DNA from: Microbacterium sp. TNHR37B
Lineage (GTDB): Bacteria > Actinomycetota > Actinomycetes > Actinomycetales > Microbacteriaceae
NCBI RefSeq assembly: GCF_001620065.1
Contig: NZ_LQGV01000003.1
Span: 682,001-746,000, forward strand
DNA: 64,000 nt
Reading direction: 5' to 3'
The translations under genes were made by a program, and so were the position numbers. This document shows positions 44,382 to 53,453 of the stretch, one piece after another. The stretch's first letter is position 1; every line of letters begins with the position of its first letter. A model generated the notes under the pieces. It worked only from the letters and a program-made list of their open reading frames with translations. It did no database searches and was not told the origin of the DNA.

Positions 44382-45259
44382 AGGTCGCCTCCCGACACGC
44401 GGAACGCCGCATCGCAGGCCGCGGGACCGTCGTTCATCCCGGTCGTGAACCATCGCTGGCGTTGTTCGCTGGAACCGTGCGTCCAGCGCTCGGGATCGAT
44501 GCGACCGGTCGTCTCCTGCTGGATGTGGTCATCACCGACGGTCGCGGCGGCGGCGAGCGCGTCGCGGATCTGCTCGGCGGTCGGCGGCTTCAGATACGGC
44601 ACGCCGTTGGCGTCCTTCTGGTCCGCGGCTCCGGCCACCCAGGCGCCGGCGTAGCAGTCGGCCTGCAGCTCGGTCCGCACGCCGTTGCTGGCCGGCCCCG
44701 ACCCGTTGGAGGGGTAGCGGTCGAAGACACCGGTGAGCTGCTGGAGGTGGTGGCCGTACTCGTGCGCGAGCACGTACAGCTGCGCGAGCGGACCGACCGT
44801 CGCGTCGAACTGGGACCCGAGGAGAGCGAAGAAGGTCGGATCGACGTAGATCGTCTCCTCCGGCGGGCAATAGAACGGACCGGTCGCGTTGGAAGCGGTG
44901 CCGCACTGCGTGGAGGTCTGCTGGTCGACGATGATCAGTTGGGCGGGGCGGTAGCCGTCCACCCGCTGCTCCCAGTAGGCGTCGATCGACTTCTGCCCGA
45001 ACACGAGCCGGCAGTCGTCGCGCGCATTCGCATCGGCGCCGGTCTCGCAGTCCTGGACGACCGTCTCGCCCGCCTGCGGATCGCCACCGGACCCGTCGAG
45101 CCCCAGGAGCCCGCCGAGCTGCCCGCCCGTGAAGACGTTGATGAGGACGATCACGAGGCCGAGCACGCCGACCCCTCCCACGCCACCGGCGACCATGGTG
45201 CCCCGGCCCCTGCGGCGGGCCGTGGTTCCCCCCAGCTGCGCGTCGTCGTTGAACGTCAT
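44378..45259 (-). CDS. Neutral zinc metallopeptidase (YpfJ/KPN_02809 family)
   Basis: A 293-residue protein with one N-terminal membrane anchor (residues about 22-43) and an extracytoplasmic zinc-peptidase domain. The HEYGH motif lies at 166-170 and the third ligand Glu in TELQADCYAGAW (Glu197). RSSGSEQRxRWF-type residues near the C-terminus (SSEQRQRWFTTGM) match the family. Substrates are unknown. TACCGT (minus strand, 45267-45272) ends 7 nt before the ATG, giving a leaderless mRNA. It is divergent from mdh. Confidence 0.88.
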   Translation of the reverse strand: MTFNDDAQLGGTTARRRGRGTMVAGGVGGVGVLGLVIVLINVFTGGQLGGLLGLDGSGGDPQAGETVVQDCETGADANARDDCRLVFGQKSIDAYWEQRVDGYRPAQLIIVDQQTSTQCGTASNATGPFYCPPEETIYVDPTFFALLGSQFDATVGPLAQLYVLAHEYGHHLQQLTGVFDRYPSNGSGPASNGVRTELQADCYAGAWVAGAADQKDANGVPYLKPPTAEQIRDALAAAATVGDDHIQQETTGRIDPERWTHGSSEQRQRWFTTGMNDGPAACDAAFRVSGGDL

Positions 45260-45266
45260 GCGGAAC

Positions 45267-46328
<1,062 letters not shown>

Positions 46329-46366
46329 CCCGAAGACGCGGTCGCTGCCGCGGGTAGTCTCGCCCT

Positions 46367-48142
46367 GTGGAGATCCTGCTCGTCGTCCTGATCGGAGTCA
46401 TCGCCGTCGCGGTGGTGACGGCGCTCGCCCAACGCCTGGGCGTGGCAGGTCCGCTTCTGCTGGTCGCCCTCGGCCTCGCCGTCGGCCTCCTCCCGTTCGT
46501 CCACTTCCCGGAGATCGATCCCGACCTGATCCTCATCGGCGTGCTGCCGCCGCTCCTGTACGCGGCGGCCGTGCGCCTGCCCGCGATCGAGTTCCGACGA
46601 GATTTCACGCCGATCGCCGGGCTCGCCATCGTGCTGGTGGTAGTGACGGCCCTGGTGCTGGGGTGGTTCTTCTCCCTCATCCTCCCGGGTGTCGGCTTCG
46701 CCCTCGGGGTCGCCCTGGGAGCCATCCTCAGCCCGACCGACGCCGTGGCCACCGGTATCGCCAAACGCCTCGGGATCTCGCCCCGCGTGACGACGATGCT
46801 CGAGGGTGAGAGCCTCCTCAACGATGCCACGGCCCTCGTGCTGCTGCGCACCGCCCTCCTCGCCGTGGCGGCGGGCTCGTTCTCCGTCGGCGGCGCGATC
46901 GGCAGCTTCGCGTGGGGGGTGCTCATCGCCGTCGTCGTCGGCGCGGTCCTGGGCCTGTGCGCGGTGCGGCTGCGATCGTGGGTGCGCAATTCCGCCGCGA
47001 GCACCGCTATCGGGTTCACGGTGCCGTTCCTCGCCTACCTCCCCACCGAGCATCTCGGGGGTTCCGGCCTCGTGGCCGCCGTCGTCGCCGGAATCGTCGC
47101 CGGCCAGGGGGCCCAGCGATGGTTCACTCCGGAGCAGCGACTGTCCGACGAGGTCAACTGGCGGACGGTCGAGCTGGTGCTCGAAGGCGGCATCTTCCTC
47201 ATCATGGGGCTGGAGCTGGATCAGATCGTCACCGACGTTCAGCAACGTCACGAAGGGATCGCGCTGCCGACCGGCGCTGCCCTGGCAGCGCTCGCGATCG
47301 TTCTCCTGGTCCGCGCGGGCTATGTGTCCTTCCTCCTGTGGATCGGTCGCCTCCGCAGTCGCGGCCGCAGCCGCACCCGATTCGAGGCCATCGATGCGCG
47401 GCTCGACGAGATCGAAGCGTCGGGGTGGCCGGAGGCTCCGGCCGGGCGCGGGCGGCCAGGCGGACGGGAACGATCGGGCGGCCGGAAACGGCGGGCACCC
47501 GACGCCGCCCAGCGGGAGCGGCGTCTGTCATCGATGCGGGAGCGGGTCTCCCGGGCCCTCGCCGACCTCGACTACTACCAGGCGTCGCCGCTCGGATGGC
47601 GGCACGGCACGATCATCGTGTGGGCAGGCATGCGCGGTGTCGTCACGCTGGCCGCCGCCCAGACCATTCCCCGCACCGTGGAGACGCGGCCGGAGCTCGT
47701 CTACATCGCTTTCCTCGTGGCCCTCGTGAGCCTCATGCTCCAGGGCTTCACCCTGCCCTGGCTCGTGGGAGCTTTGGGACTGGAGCGATCGGGCGAGGGT
47801 GCGGTGGATCCGGAGGAGCAGGCACGCCTGGACTCGGAGCTCCGAGACGCCGCCGCTGCCGCGCTCTCCGACCCGCACCTGCGGCGCCGCGACGGCGAGA
47901 CCTTCGATCCGCGCCTGCTCGAGAAGGTCGGCGCGCGATACACGGAACCACCCAGCGACGAGGCGTCGCTGTTCGTCGACGACCTGCTGGAACTGCGGCT
48001 GGCCATGATCGACGCGATGCGCGAGCGCCTGACGACGCTGAGCTCCGGCGGCGCGTTCAGCACGCGCGCCCTCCGGCACACCCTCGCCCAACTCGACGCC
48101 GACCAGCTCAGCCTCGAGCTTCGCCTGCGCGACGAGGACTGA
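46367..48142 (+). CDS. Na+/H+ antiporter, CPA1 (NhaP) family
   Basis: A 591-residue membrane protein. The first ~340 residues hold about 12 hydrophobic segments with LSPTDAVATGI (Asp125) and GESLLNDATALV (Asn152, Asp153), the cation-binding motifs of CPA1 exchangers. A cytoplasmic insert of about 90 residues (Arg/Gly-rich) follows, then further helices (WAGMRGVVTLAAAQTIP) and a charged, coiled C-terminal tail. It would exchange Na+ or K+ for H+ in pH and salt homeostasis. The GTG start is 6 nt after TAGTCT, so it is probably leaderless. Confidence 0.92.
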   Translation: MEILLVVLIGVIAVAVVTALAQRLGVAGPLLLVALGLAVGLLPFVHFPEIDPDLILIGVLPPLLYAAAVRLPAIEFRRDFTPIAGLAIVLVVVTALVLGWFFSLILPGVGFALGVALGAILSPTDAVATGIAKRLGISPRVTTMLEGESLLNDATALVLLRTALLAVAAGSFSVGGAIGSFAWGVLIAVVVGAVLGLCAVRLRSWVRNSAASTAIGFTVPFLAYLPTEHLGGSGLVAAVVAGIVAGQGAQRWFTPEQRLSDEVNWRTVELVLEGGIFLIMGLELDQIVTDVQQRHEGIALPTGAALAALAIVLLVRAGYVSFLLWIGRLRSRGRSRTRFEAIDARLDEIEASGWPEAPAGRGRPGGRERSGGRKRRAPDAAQRERRLSSMRERVSRALADLDYYQASPLGWRHGTIIVWAGMRGVVTLAAAQTIPRTVETRPELVYIAFLVALVSLMLQGFTLPWLVGALGLERSGEGAVDPEEQARLDSELRDAAAAALSDPHLRRRDGETFDPRLLEKVGARYTEPPSDEASLFVDDLLELRLAMIDAMRERLTTLSSGGAFSTRALRHTLAQLDADQLSLELRLRDED

Positions 48143-48181
48143 GGAGCCGCGCCTCGCGGGAGCGGTGGGCGGGCGGTGGGG

Positions 48182-48210
48182 GCGGTGACCTGTACGGAGC
48201 GGTGACCTGT
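48182..48210 (+). promoter_or_regulatory. 12-bp direct repeat upstream of the resolvase-like gene
   Basis: GCGGTGACCTGT occurs exactly at 48182-48193 and 48199-48210, 17 bp apart, in the 149-bp gap before the gene at 48292. It may be an operator with two direct half-sites. Confidence 0.45.
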
Positions 48211-48291
48211 GCCAGAGTGAGTGCCGACGAGAATGCGGCGCACACCGTCCGCGAACGCCACTGACACGGGATCACCACCGAAGGAGCACGG

Positions 48292-48714
48292 ATGACCACC
48301 CCCTCCGACGATCGCGCACCCGCCGACTACGCGGAGTCGATCTCGCTGCCGGCCACCACCGAAGCCGTGCCCGTCATCGTCTCGGGCACCGACTGGTGGG
48401 CGGCCCGGCCTGCCGGTTCCCGCCTGGTGGGCCTGGTCGTCGCGCGCGATGACCTGCCGAGCGTGATCGCGCAGCGCGACGCGCTCGCGCAGTTCGGCGT
48501 CCCGATCGAGGGCTTCCGGCATCCTGCCCCCGAGACCGGCGAGAGCTGGTCGGAGCGCCTCACCCGCCTGTTCGGTCGTCTGGAGTCGGGCGATGTCGTG
48601 GTCGTGGCCGACAAGCACGCCTTGGGCCGCGACGTCGACGAAGAGACGCGCACGATCACCGAGCTGCAACGGCGCGGCGTGATCGTCAAGGTGCTGGGGC
48701 ACGGCCGGGCCTGA
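48292..48714 (+). CDS. Degenerate serine-recombinase (resolvase) N-terminal fold protein
   Basis: A 140-residue protein. Residues about 44-136 align without gaps at both conserved blocks to the catalytic domain of gamma-delta/Tn3 resolvase. LVGLVVARDDLPSVIAQRDAL sits where the LFGYARVSTSQ block would be, and GDVVVVADKHALGRD matches GDVILVKKLDRLGRD. The catalytic Ser10 position is Arg52 and Arg8 is Val50; Asp67 and Arg68 are His109 and Ala110, and only the Arg71 equivalent (Arg113) remains. There is no DNA-binding HTH. It is therefore not an active recombinase; a domesticated binding or scaffold role is possible. It starts after GAAGGAGCACGG. Confidence 0.65.
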   Translation: MTTPSDDRAPADYAESISLPATTEAVPVIVSGTDWWAARPAGSRLVGLVVARDDLPSVIAQRDALAQFGVPIEGFRHPAPETGESWSERLTRLFGRLESGDVVVVADKHALGRDVDEETRTITELQRRGVIVKVLGHGRA

Positions 48715-48784
48715 CCGCTCCGACCCGAGCCGCCCGCGGCCGCCGTCCCCGCGCCCTCGCCCGCCCGCCCTGCTCGTGCCCGTG

Positions 48785-48853
48785 CACAACGGCGGACCGC
48801 ACCCGGACACAACGGCGGACCGCGCCCGTGCACAACGGCGGACCTCACGGCCG
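48785..48853. repeat. 23-bp tandem repeat (three units)
   Basis: CACAACGGCGGACC begins at 48785, 48808 and 48831, an exact 23-bp period; the first two units are near-identical (CACAACGGCGGACCGC, then ACCCGGA or GCCCGTG). The third unit runs into the palindromic element at 48831-48914. It lies in a 465-bp gap between the genes at 48292 and 49180 that has no credible gene. Confidence 0.8.
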
Positions 48854-48914
48854 ACACGCCGCCCCCGAGCGCACGCACCACGGCGTGTCGCCCCTCCCAT
48901 CCGCCACTGTGCAC
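48831..48914. repeat. Palindromic intergenic repeat, copy 2
   Basis: An 84-bp element, about 90% identical (8 mismatches by eye) to 49035-49118. Its ends are inverted (GTGCACAACGGCGGA from 48828 against TCCGCCACTGTGCAC at 48900-48914, 13 of 15), and the centre pairs too (GCCGACACGCCG with CGGCGTGTCG). It shares ends and core with the copy at 808-892. Confidence 0.78.
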
Positions 48915-48940
48915 GACGACAGCCTCACCGCCGCGCCCGC

Positions 48941-49017
48941 GCACACCAGTGGGCCGCCACGCCGCGCCCGCACACACCAGCGGGCCTCACCGCCGCGCCC
49001 GTGCACACCAGCGGGCC
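48941..49017. repeat. 31-32-bp tandem repeat (three units)
   Basis: CACACCAG(T/C)GGGCC recurs at about 48942, 48973 and 49004, separated by a CTCACCGCCGCGCCCG-type spacer. It fills the space between the two 84-bp palindromic copies. No leader and no cas genes are present. Confidence 0.75.
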
Positions 49018-49034
49018 TCACCGCCGCACCCGGA

Positions 49035-49118
49035 CACAACGGCGGACCCCACGGCCGACACGCCGCCCCCGGCCGCGCGCACCACGGCGTGTCGCCGCTG
49101 GCATCCGCCGCTGTGCAC
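49035..49118. repeat. Palindromic intergenic repeat, copy 3
   Basis: A second 84-bp copy of the 48831-48914 element, same orientation and same length, with 8 differences by eye. Its ends are CACAACGGCGG and CCGCCGCTGTGCAC. It lies 62 bp downstream of the end of the kinase gene (49180, minus strand). Confidence 0.78.
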
Positions 49119-49179
49119 GCCGGGCAACGGTCCACATCGGCACCACTGCACGCCGCGCGCGCCGGGGCGGCAGCGGCGG

Positions 49180-50802
49180 TCAGGGAGTGCAGGCGCGGGA
49201 TTCGTCCCCGGTCATGCCGTCGGCGCGGCGGACGATGACGGCGATGCAGGTCGTTCCCGACGGATCGGCGGGAAGGGTGACGGTCTCGGTCTCGACGACG
49301 CCTTGGTCGCCCTCGCCGGTGAGGGTGTAGGGGTACCAGATGTAGCGGTCCCCCTCCTGCGGATCGGGATTGGTCCAGGTGAAGACGGCGTTCTTACCCT
49401 TGACCACCCCGGCGAGATCGGCGGGCACCGGAACGACGCCGCCGATGGGGTCTTGGGGCTTCACCTGCACGGGAGCGCTCGGTGTCGGTGTGGGCGCCGG
49501 TGCGAGGAGGCTACCCGCGGTGACAGCGCCGACGGCCACCACGACCACGGCCGCCGCGCCCAGCCCGATCCACAGACCGCGACGAGAACGCGGAACCGGC
49601 GCGCCCGGGGGCGCCGTCGGAGCGTGCGGGAGCGTCGTCGCCGTGTGGGCGGGCGGGGTGGGGGCGGTCGTCGCCGGCGGAGCGGTCGGGGCCGGCGACG
49701 CAGCGATCTGCCGGGGACTGACGATCGTCGCAGCCCCGTCGTCGACCGAGCCGCTCGGAGACCGCGCCACCGTGTCGTCGACGGGAACGGTGCTCGGCGC
49801 CGGCGGGGCGAACCGCTCCAGCCGCTCATGGGTGCGCCCTGCCGCCGGGACAGTCTGAGGATCGATGCTGACGATCCCCCGCACTCGGGTGAGCTCCCCC
49901 TCGTCGTCCTCTTCGTCGGCGGCATCGGGTGCATCGTCGAGGATGTCGATCGGGGTCACCGAATGCGACAGCTCGATCTGCACCTTCTGGAGCGCGCGCG
50001 CGAACGCCACCGCCGATTCGTACCGGTCGACGGGACGCTTCGACATCGCGCGGTCGAGGGCGTTCTGGAGCGAGAGCGGCACATCCGGCCGCGCGATCGG
50101 GGTGAGCGGCTGCGTCTCGATCCGCTGGATCAGCTCCGCCCCGCCGTTGCGGCCGCCCGGGACCTCGAAGGGTGACCGGCCCGCGAGCAGGGTGTACAGC
50201 GTCGCACCGAGTGCCCAGACGTCGGAGCGCACCGCGAAGTCCGGCACATCGGCGAACGACTCCGGCGGCGACCACGGGATGGACATGCCGGTGGACGGGT
50301 CGGCGCTGCCCGCCGTCGTGGCGATGCCGAAGTCGGTCAGCGCCGGCCGGTTGTACTCGGTCACGAGGATGTTGGCCGGCTTGATGTCGCGGTGCAGGAT
50401 CCCCGCGCGGTGCGCCGTCTCGACGGCCGCCGCGACCTGGATCCCGATGCGCAGGGCTTCGGCGACCGACAGCGCTGCGGCACGGGAGCGCACCTGCAGG
50501 TTGGGTTTGGGACAGTACTCCATCGCCAAGTACGGACGATGGTCGTCGGAGACACCGGCCTGATAGATCGTGACGATCGCGGGATGGGTCGACAGCAACG
50601 CCATGACGTTCGCTTCAGCGGCGAACTGCTCGGCCGATCCTCCCGCCATCTTCTCGGGCAGGAGCACCTTGACCGCCACCTTGCGGCGCGGGAGGTGCTG
50701 TTCGAACAGGTAGACGTCGGCGAATCCGCCCGACCCGAGGACCTCGAGGAACGTGAAGCCCGGCAGCTGCGGCGGCGGGGCGGGTGATCGCTTGGTGCTC
50801 AC
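49180..50802 (-). CDS. PknB-type membrane Ser/Thr protein kinase
   Basis: A 540-residue Hanks-type kinase. The glycine loop is GSGGFADVY, with ATP-binding Lys45 (VAVKV), catalytic HRDIKPAN (Asp139) and DFG (157-159); the activation segment continues SIPWSPPE. A Pro/Thr/Ala-rich juxtamembrane region is followed by one TM helix at about 400-422 and a ~110-residue extracytoplasmic domain ending in SRACTP. There are no PASTA repeats, so it is not PknB proper. It ends the minus-strand FHA/PP2C/FHA/kinase series, its ATG overlapping the upstream FHA gene stop (4 nt), and would be opposed by the PP2C at 52144. Confidence 0.92.
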   Translation of the reverse strand: MSTKRSPAPPPQLPGFTFLEVLGSGGFADVYLFEQHLPRRKVAVKVLLPEKMAGGSAEQFAAEANVMALLSTHPAIVTIYQAGVSDDHRPYLAMEYCPKPNLQVRSRAAALSVAEALRIGIQVAAAVETAHRAGILHRDIKPANILVTEYNRPALTDFGIATTAGSADPSTGMSIPWSPPESFADVPDFAVRSDVWALGATLYTLLAGRSPFEVPGGRNGGAELIQRIETQPLTPIARPDVPLSLQNALDRAMSKRPVDRYESAVAFARALQKVQIELSHSVTPIDILDDAPDAADEEDDEGELTRVRGIVSIDPQTVPAAGRTHERLERFAPPAPSTVPVDDTVARSPSGSVDDGAATIVSPRQIAASPAPTAPPATTAPTPPAHTATTLPHAPTAPPGAPVPRSRRGLWIGLGAAAVVVVAVGAVTAGSLLAPAPTPTPSAPVQVKPQDPIGGVVPVPADLAGVVKGKNAVFTWTNPDPQEGDRYIWYPYTLTGEGDQGVVETETVTLPADPSGTTCIAVIVRRADGMTGDESRACTP

Positions 50803-52151
50803 GGAAGATCCTCGAAGGTCACGGTGATGCCGTCGCCGAGGTCGAGCACATCGCCGGTGACGACCATCGTGGGCTCGTTCGGGTGCAGCCGGACCGGGTC
50901 CTGTCCGCCACGACGAAGGACCGTGCCGTTGGTCGTGGCGAGGTCCGTGACGAGCACATGCTCGCCCTCGGCACGGATCTCCACGTGGCTGCGAGAGATG
51001 TCGCCCTCGGCGCTCTCGACCGCGACGAGGAGAGGCAGTTCGGAGCTCGACGCGCGGGTGGACCGGGGCCGCCGCCCGATGACCACCGGCCGTTCCAGTT
51101 CGACCACGCGACCGGTGGACAAGCGGATGCGGCCCTGCGCGGGCTGACGCGGCGGCACGTCGCTCACGGGCTCGAATGATGCGGCCCCGTTCGCGGCGGC
51201 ACGCAGCGCCCGCGCCTGAGCGACCGAAACGGTCTCCCCGTCGTGATCACCGGCCACCGGCGCAGGAACGGGCGCGACCTCTCCGGGCGTCCGCAGCGGC
51301 GCTCGGGCGATGGTCGCCGCCCAGGAGCCGGCGTCTCCGCGGGGCGCGGCGATCGTGCTGTCATCGGCGAGGTCTCCGGGCGCGTCTTCGGCGGGATGCT
51401 GCGTCGTCGCGGGGATCCAGGTGTCGCTGCCGGCGGGCTCGGATATCTCCGAGGGAACGGCTGACGCCGGCTGATCCGTGTCGGACGCCGGCGGAAGCGT
51501 CGGGGGCACGGGCGGCGTCCCCGCAATCGGGGGCAGCGACGGGGGTGCCGGCGATGCCGCGGGAGCCTGCGGCGTGAGACCGTGACGGAGGGGCCCGGGT
51601 GCCGCCGGCGGGCCCGCGGGGGGAGGGGCGGTCGGTGACGACTCGGTCGCCGACGCGGGGGCCGGTTCGGGAGTCGCTGCGACGGGACGGACCCCGGCAG
51701 TGAGCACGAGGCCGCTCACCGGGACGACGCCGGAGGCGATCGGGAGCGACAGGCTCTCGTCGTGATCGCCCGCGAACGACACCCGCGCACGACCGGCGCG
51801 CGGGACGGTCCGCTCCGCCCACGTCGCGACGCCGCGCCCGGACACCTCCACCGCGCCGTCGGGGCCCTCCATCAGCACATCGACGGGGCCACGAACCGCG
51901 ACGCGGATGCCGTCCTCCTCGGAGATGACGAGGGCGAAGGAGGGGATGGCCGTCAGGGACGTTCCGAAGGCACCGGTCAGCGCCTCCACGAGCGCCCCGA
52001 TCCCGCCGCCGTCCAGGCGCCGCCACACCGCCTCCGCCGTCTGCGGAGTGACGGAGGCCGCCAGGACGGCGACGGCGTCGGGGGTGACGGCGGCGACCCA
52101 GGCGCCGCCCGCGTCCGATCCGTCGGCCGGGATGAATCGGATCTCAGCCAT
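50799..52151 (-). CDS. FHA-domain protein with long Pro-rich linker
   Basis: A 450-residue protein. The N-terminal ~165 residues form a beta-rich domain (FALVISEEDGIRVAVRG). A Pro/Ala/Thr-rich disordered linker covers about 175-330, and the C-terminal FHA domain (about 360-450) has VIGRRPRS, SRSHVEI and TTNGT. FHA domains bind phosphothreonine, so it may be a substrate or adaptor of the kinase encoded next to it (4-nt overlap). It also overlaps the PP2C gene by 8 nt. Confidence 0.85.
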   Translation of the reverse strand: MAEIRFIPADGSDAGGAWVAAVTPDAVAVLAASVTPQTAEAVWRRLDGGGIGALVEALTGAFGTSLTAIPSFALVISEEDGIRVAVRGPVDVLMEGPDGAVEVSGRGVATWAERTVPRAGRARVSFAGDHDESLSLPIASGVVPVSGLVLTAGVRPVAATPEPAPASATESSPTAPPPAGPPAAPGPLRHGLTPQAPAASPAPPSLPPIAGTPPVPPTLPPASDTDQPASAVPSEISEPAGSDTWIPATTQHPAEDAPGDLADDSTIAAPRGDAGSWAATIARAPLRTPGEVAPVPAPVAGDHDGETVSVAQARALRAAANGAASFEPVSDVPPRQPAQGRIRLSTGRVVELERPVVIGRRPRSTRASSSELPLLVAVESAEGDISRSHVEIRAEGEHVLVTDLATTNGTVLRRGGQDPVRLHPNEPTMVVTGDVLDLGDGITVTFEDLP

Positions 52152-53022
52152 GTGCGGCGCCTCCTCGGCGATCATCGGCCGCGAGGGCTGCGCGCGCAGC
52201 CGTCGGACGGGTGTCGGCATCGATCTCGTCGCGCGCCGGTGCCGGAGCCGTATCGCACGGGACGTCGTCGTGACCGGCGACCGAGACGGCATCGACGACG
52301 ACCACCGTGATGTTGTCACGGCCGCCCCGGAGCATCGCCTCGTGGACCAGCCGGGTCGCCGCCTCTTGCGGATCGGCGGTCTCCTGCAGCACCCGCAGCA
52401 GCCGCGCACTGTCGAGCTCACCCGAGAGGCCGTCGGAACAGACGAGCATGCGGTCGCCGGGCTCCGCCGGGACGAGCCAGAAGTCGGGTTCCCCGTCGCT
52501 TCCCGCCCCGATGGCGCGCGTGATCTCGTTGCGGCGACGGTCGACCGCGGCGGCGGCGACATCGAGCTCGCCCGCGTCGATGAGCTCCTGCACGACGGAA
52601 TGGTCGACGCTGATCTGCTCGAGCTCGCCGTCGGCCATGCGGTAGGTGCGGGAGTCGCCCACATTGACGGTGAGCCAGTACCCCGCGCCGCCGATGTCTG
52701 CCACGACGACGCCGCTGAGAGTCGTCCCCGCCGCGCGCACCGCGCCTCCGGCCCCGCCGACGACGAGTGCCTCCACCCGCGCACGCGCGCGGGCCAGCGC
52801 GGCGCGGACATCGTCGATGCCCACGCTCACAGCGCCGACGAGGGCACCGAACTCCTCCACGACGGCGGCGCTGGCCGCCGCACCCGCGTCGTGGCCGCCC
52901 ATGCCGTCGGCGACGAGGAACAGCGGAGAGGCCGCCAGATACGAGTCCTCATTCACCTGACGGCGCAGCCCCGGGTGCGTCGCGGCTCCGAAGGCGACCG
53001 CGATGGGAGAGTCCGCCATCAC
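52144..53022 (-). CDS. PP2C-family Ser/Thr protein phosphatase
   Basis: A 292-residue metal-dependent phosphatase with the PPM motifs: NEDSYLA, ADGMGGHDAGAAAS, GTTLSGVVV, NVGDSRTYR, DHSVVQELIDAGEL, CSDGLSGEL and GGRDNITVVVVD. It would dephosphorylate proteins modified by the adjacent kinase. It has no TM segment. Its start overlaps the small FHA gene and its end the larger FHA gene. Confidence 0.93.
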   Translation of the reverse strand: MMADSPIAVAFGAATHPGLRRQVNEDSYLAASPLFLVADGMGGHDAGAAASAAVVEEFGALVGAVSVGIDDVRAALARARARVEALVVGGAGGAVRAAGTTLSGVVVADIGGAGYWLTVNVGDSRTYRMADGELEQISVDHSVVQELIDAGELDVAAAAVDRRRNEITRAIGAGSDGEPDFWLVPAEPGDRMLVCSDGLSGELDSARLLRVLQETADPQEAATRLVHEAMLRGGRDNITVVVVDAVSVAGHDDVPCDTAPAPARDEIDADTRPTAARAALAADDRRGGAAHG

Positions 53023-53453
53023 ACCCCCTCGACGCTGGCCCGACGATCACCGAACTCCAGGATGTCACCTGCGCGCAGGATCCACCGCTCCCCCGGGGCG
53101 ATGTGATGCCGCTCCGCCCCGCGGACGATCTCGCAGCCGTTGGTCGATCCGGTGTCGGCGATCCACGCCGCCCCGCGCTCGCCGCCGACCGCGAGGTGGG
53201 TCCGGGAGAGCGTCAGCGTCTCGTCGCGCACGGCGACTGCCCGCCACCCGGGGACGGCGTCGGGGTTGCGGCCGAAGACCGTCGGGGCGTGCACGACGTG
53301 CCGGACGCCGTCGTCCCACACGAGGGTGAGAAGCGGCGGCGGGCCGAAGCCGGGCACCCCGCGGATGACGTCGCCCACGTCGGCGACGGACATCGATGCC
53401 GCGGCGCGTGGCGCCGACTCACTCGGGACGGTGTCTTCGATGACAGCGGTCAC
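53019..53453 (-). CDS. Small FHA-domain protein
   Basis: A 144-residue protein whose C-terminal ~90 residues are an FHA domain (VFGRNPDAVPGW, SRTHLAV, GSTNGCEI). The GTG at 53453 is preferred: it overlaps the transglutaminase gene stop (GTGA) and follows GGAGGAG by 6 nt. A longer reading from 53513 would overlap that gene by 64 bp. It probably recruits threonine-phosphorylated partners in the kinase/phosphatase module. Confidence 0.85.
   Translation of the reverse strand: MTAVIEDTVPSESAPRAAASMSVADVGDVIRGVPGFGPPPLLTLVWDDGVRHVVHAPTVFGRNPDAVPGWRAVAVRDETLTLSRTHLAVGGERGAAWIADTGSTNGCEIVRGAERHHIAPGERWILRAGDILEFGDRRASVEGV

Noticed and set aside
48292..48714. Active site-specific recombinase marking a mobile island
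   Set aside because: Catalytic Ser and most Arg positions are replaced, there is no DNA-binding domain, and the flanks show no attachment-site duplication or cargo.
48785..49118. CRISPR-like array
   Set aside because: Repeat units are 23 and 31-32 bp with almost no unique spacers, the sequence is palindromic throughout and no cas gene is present.
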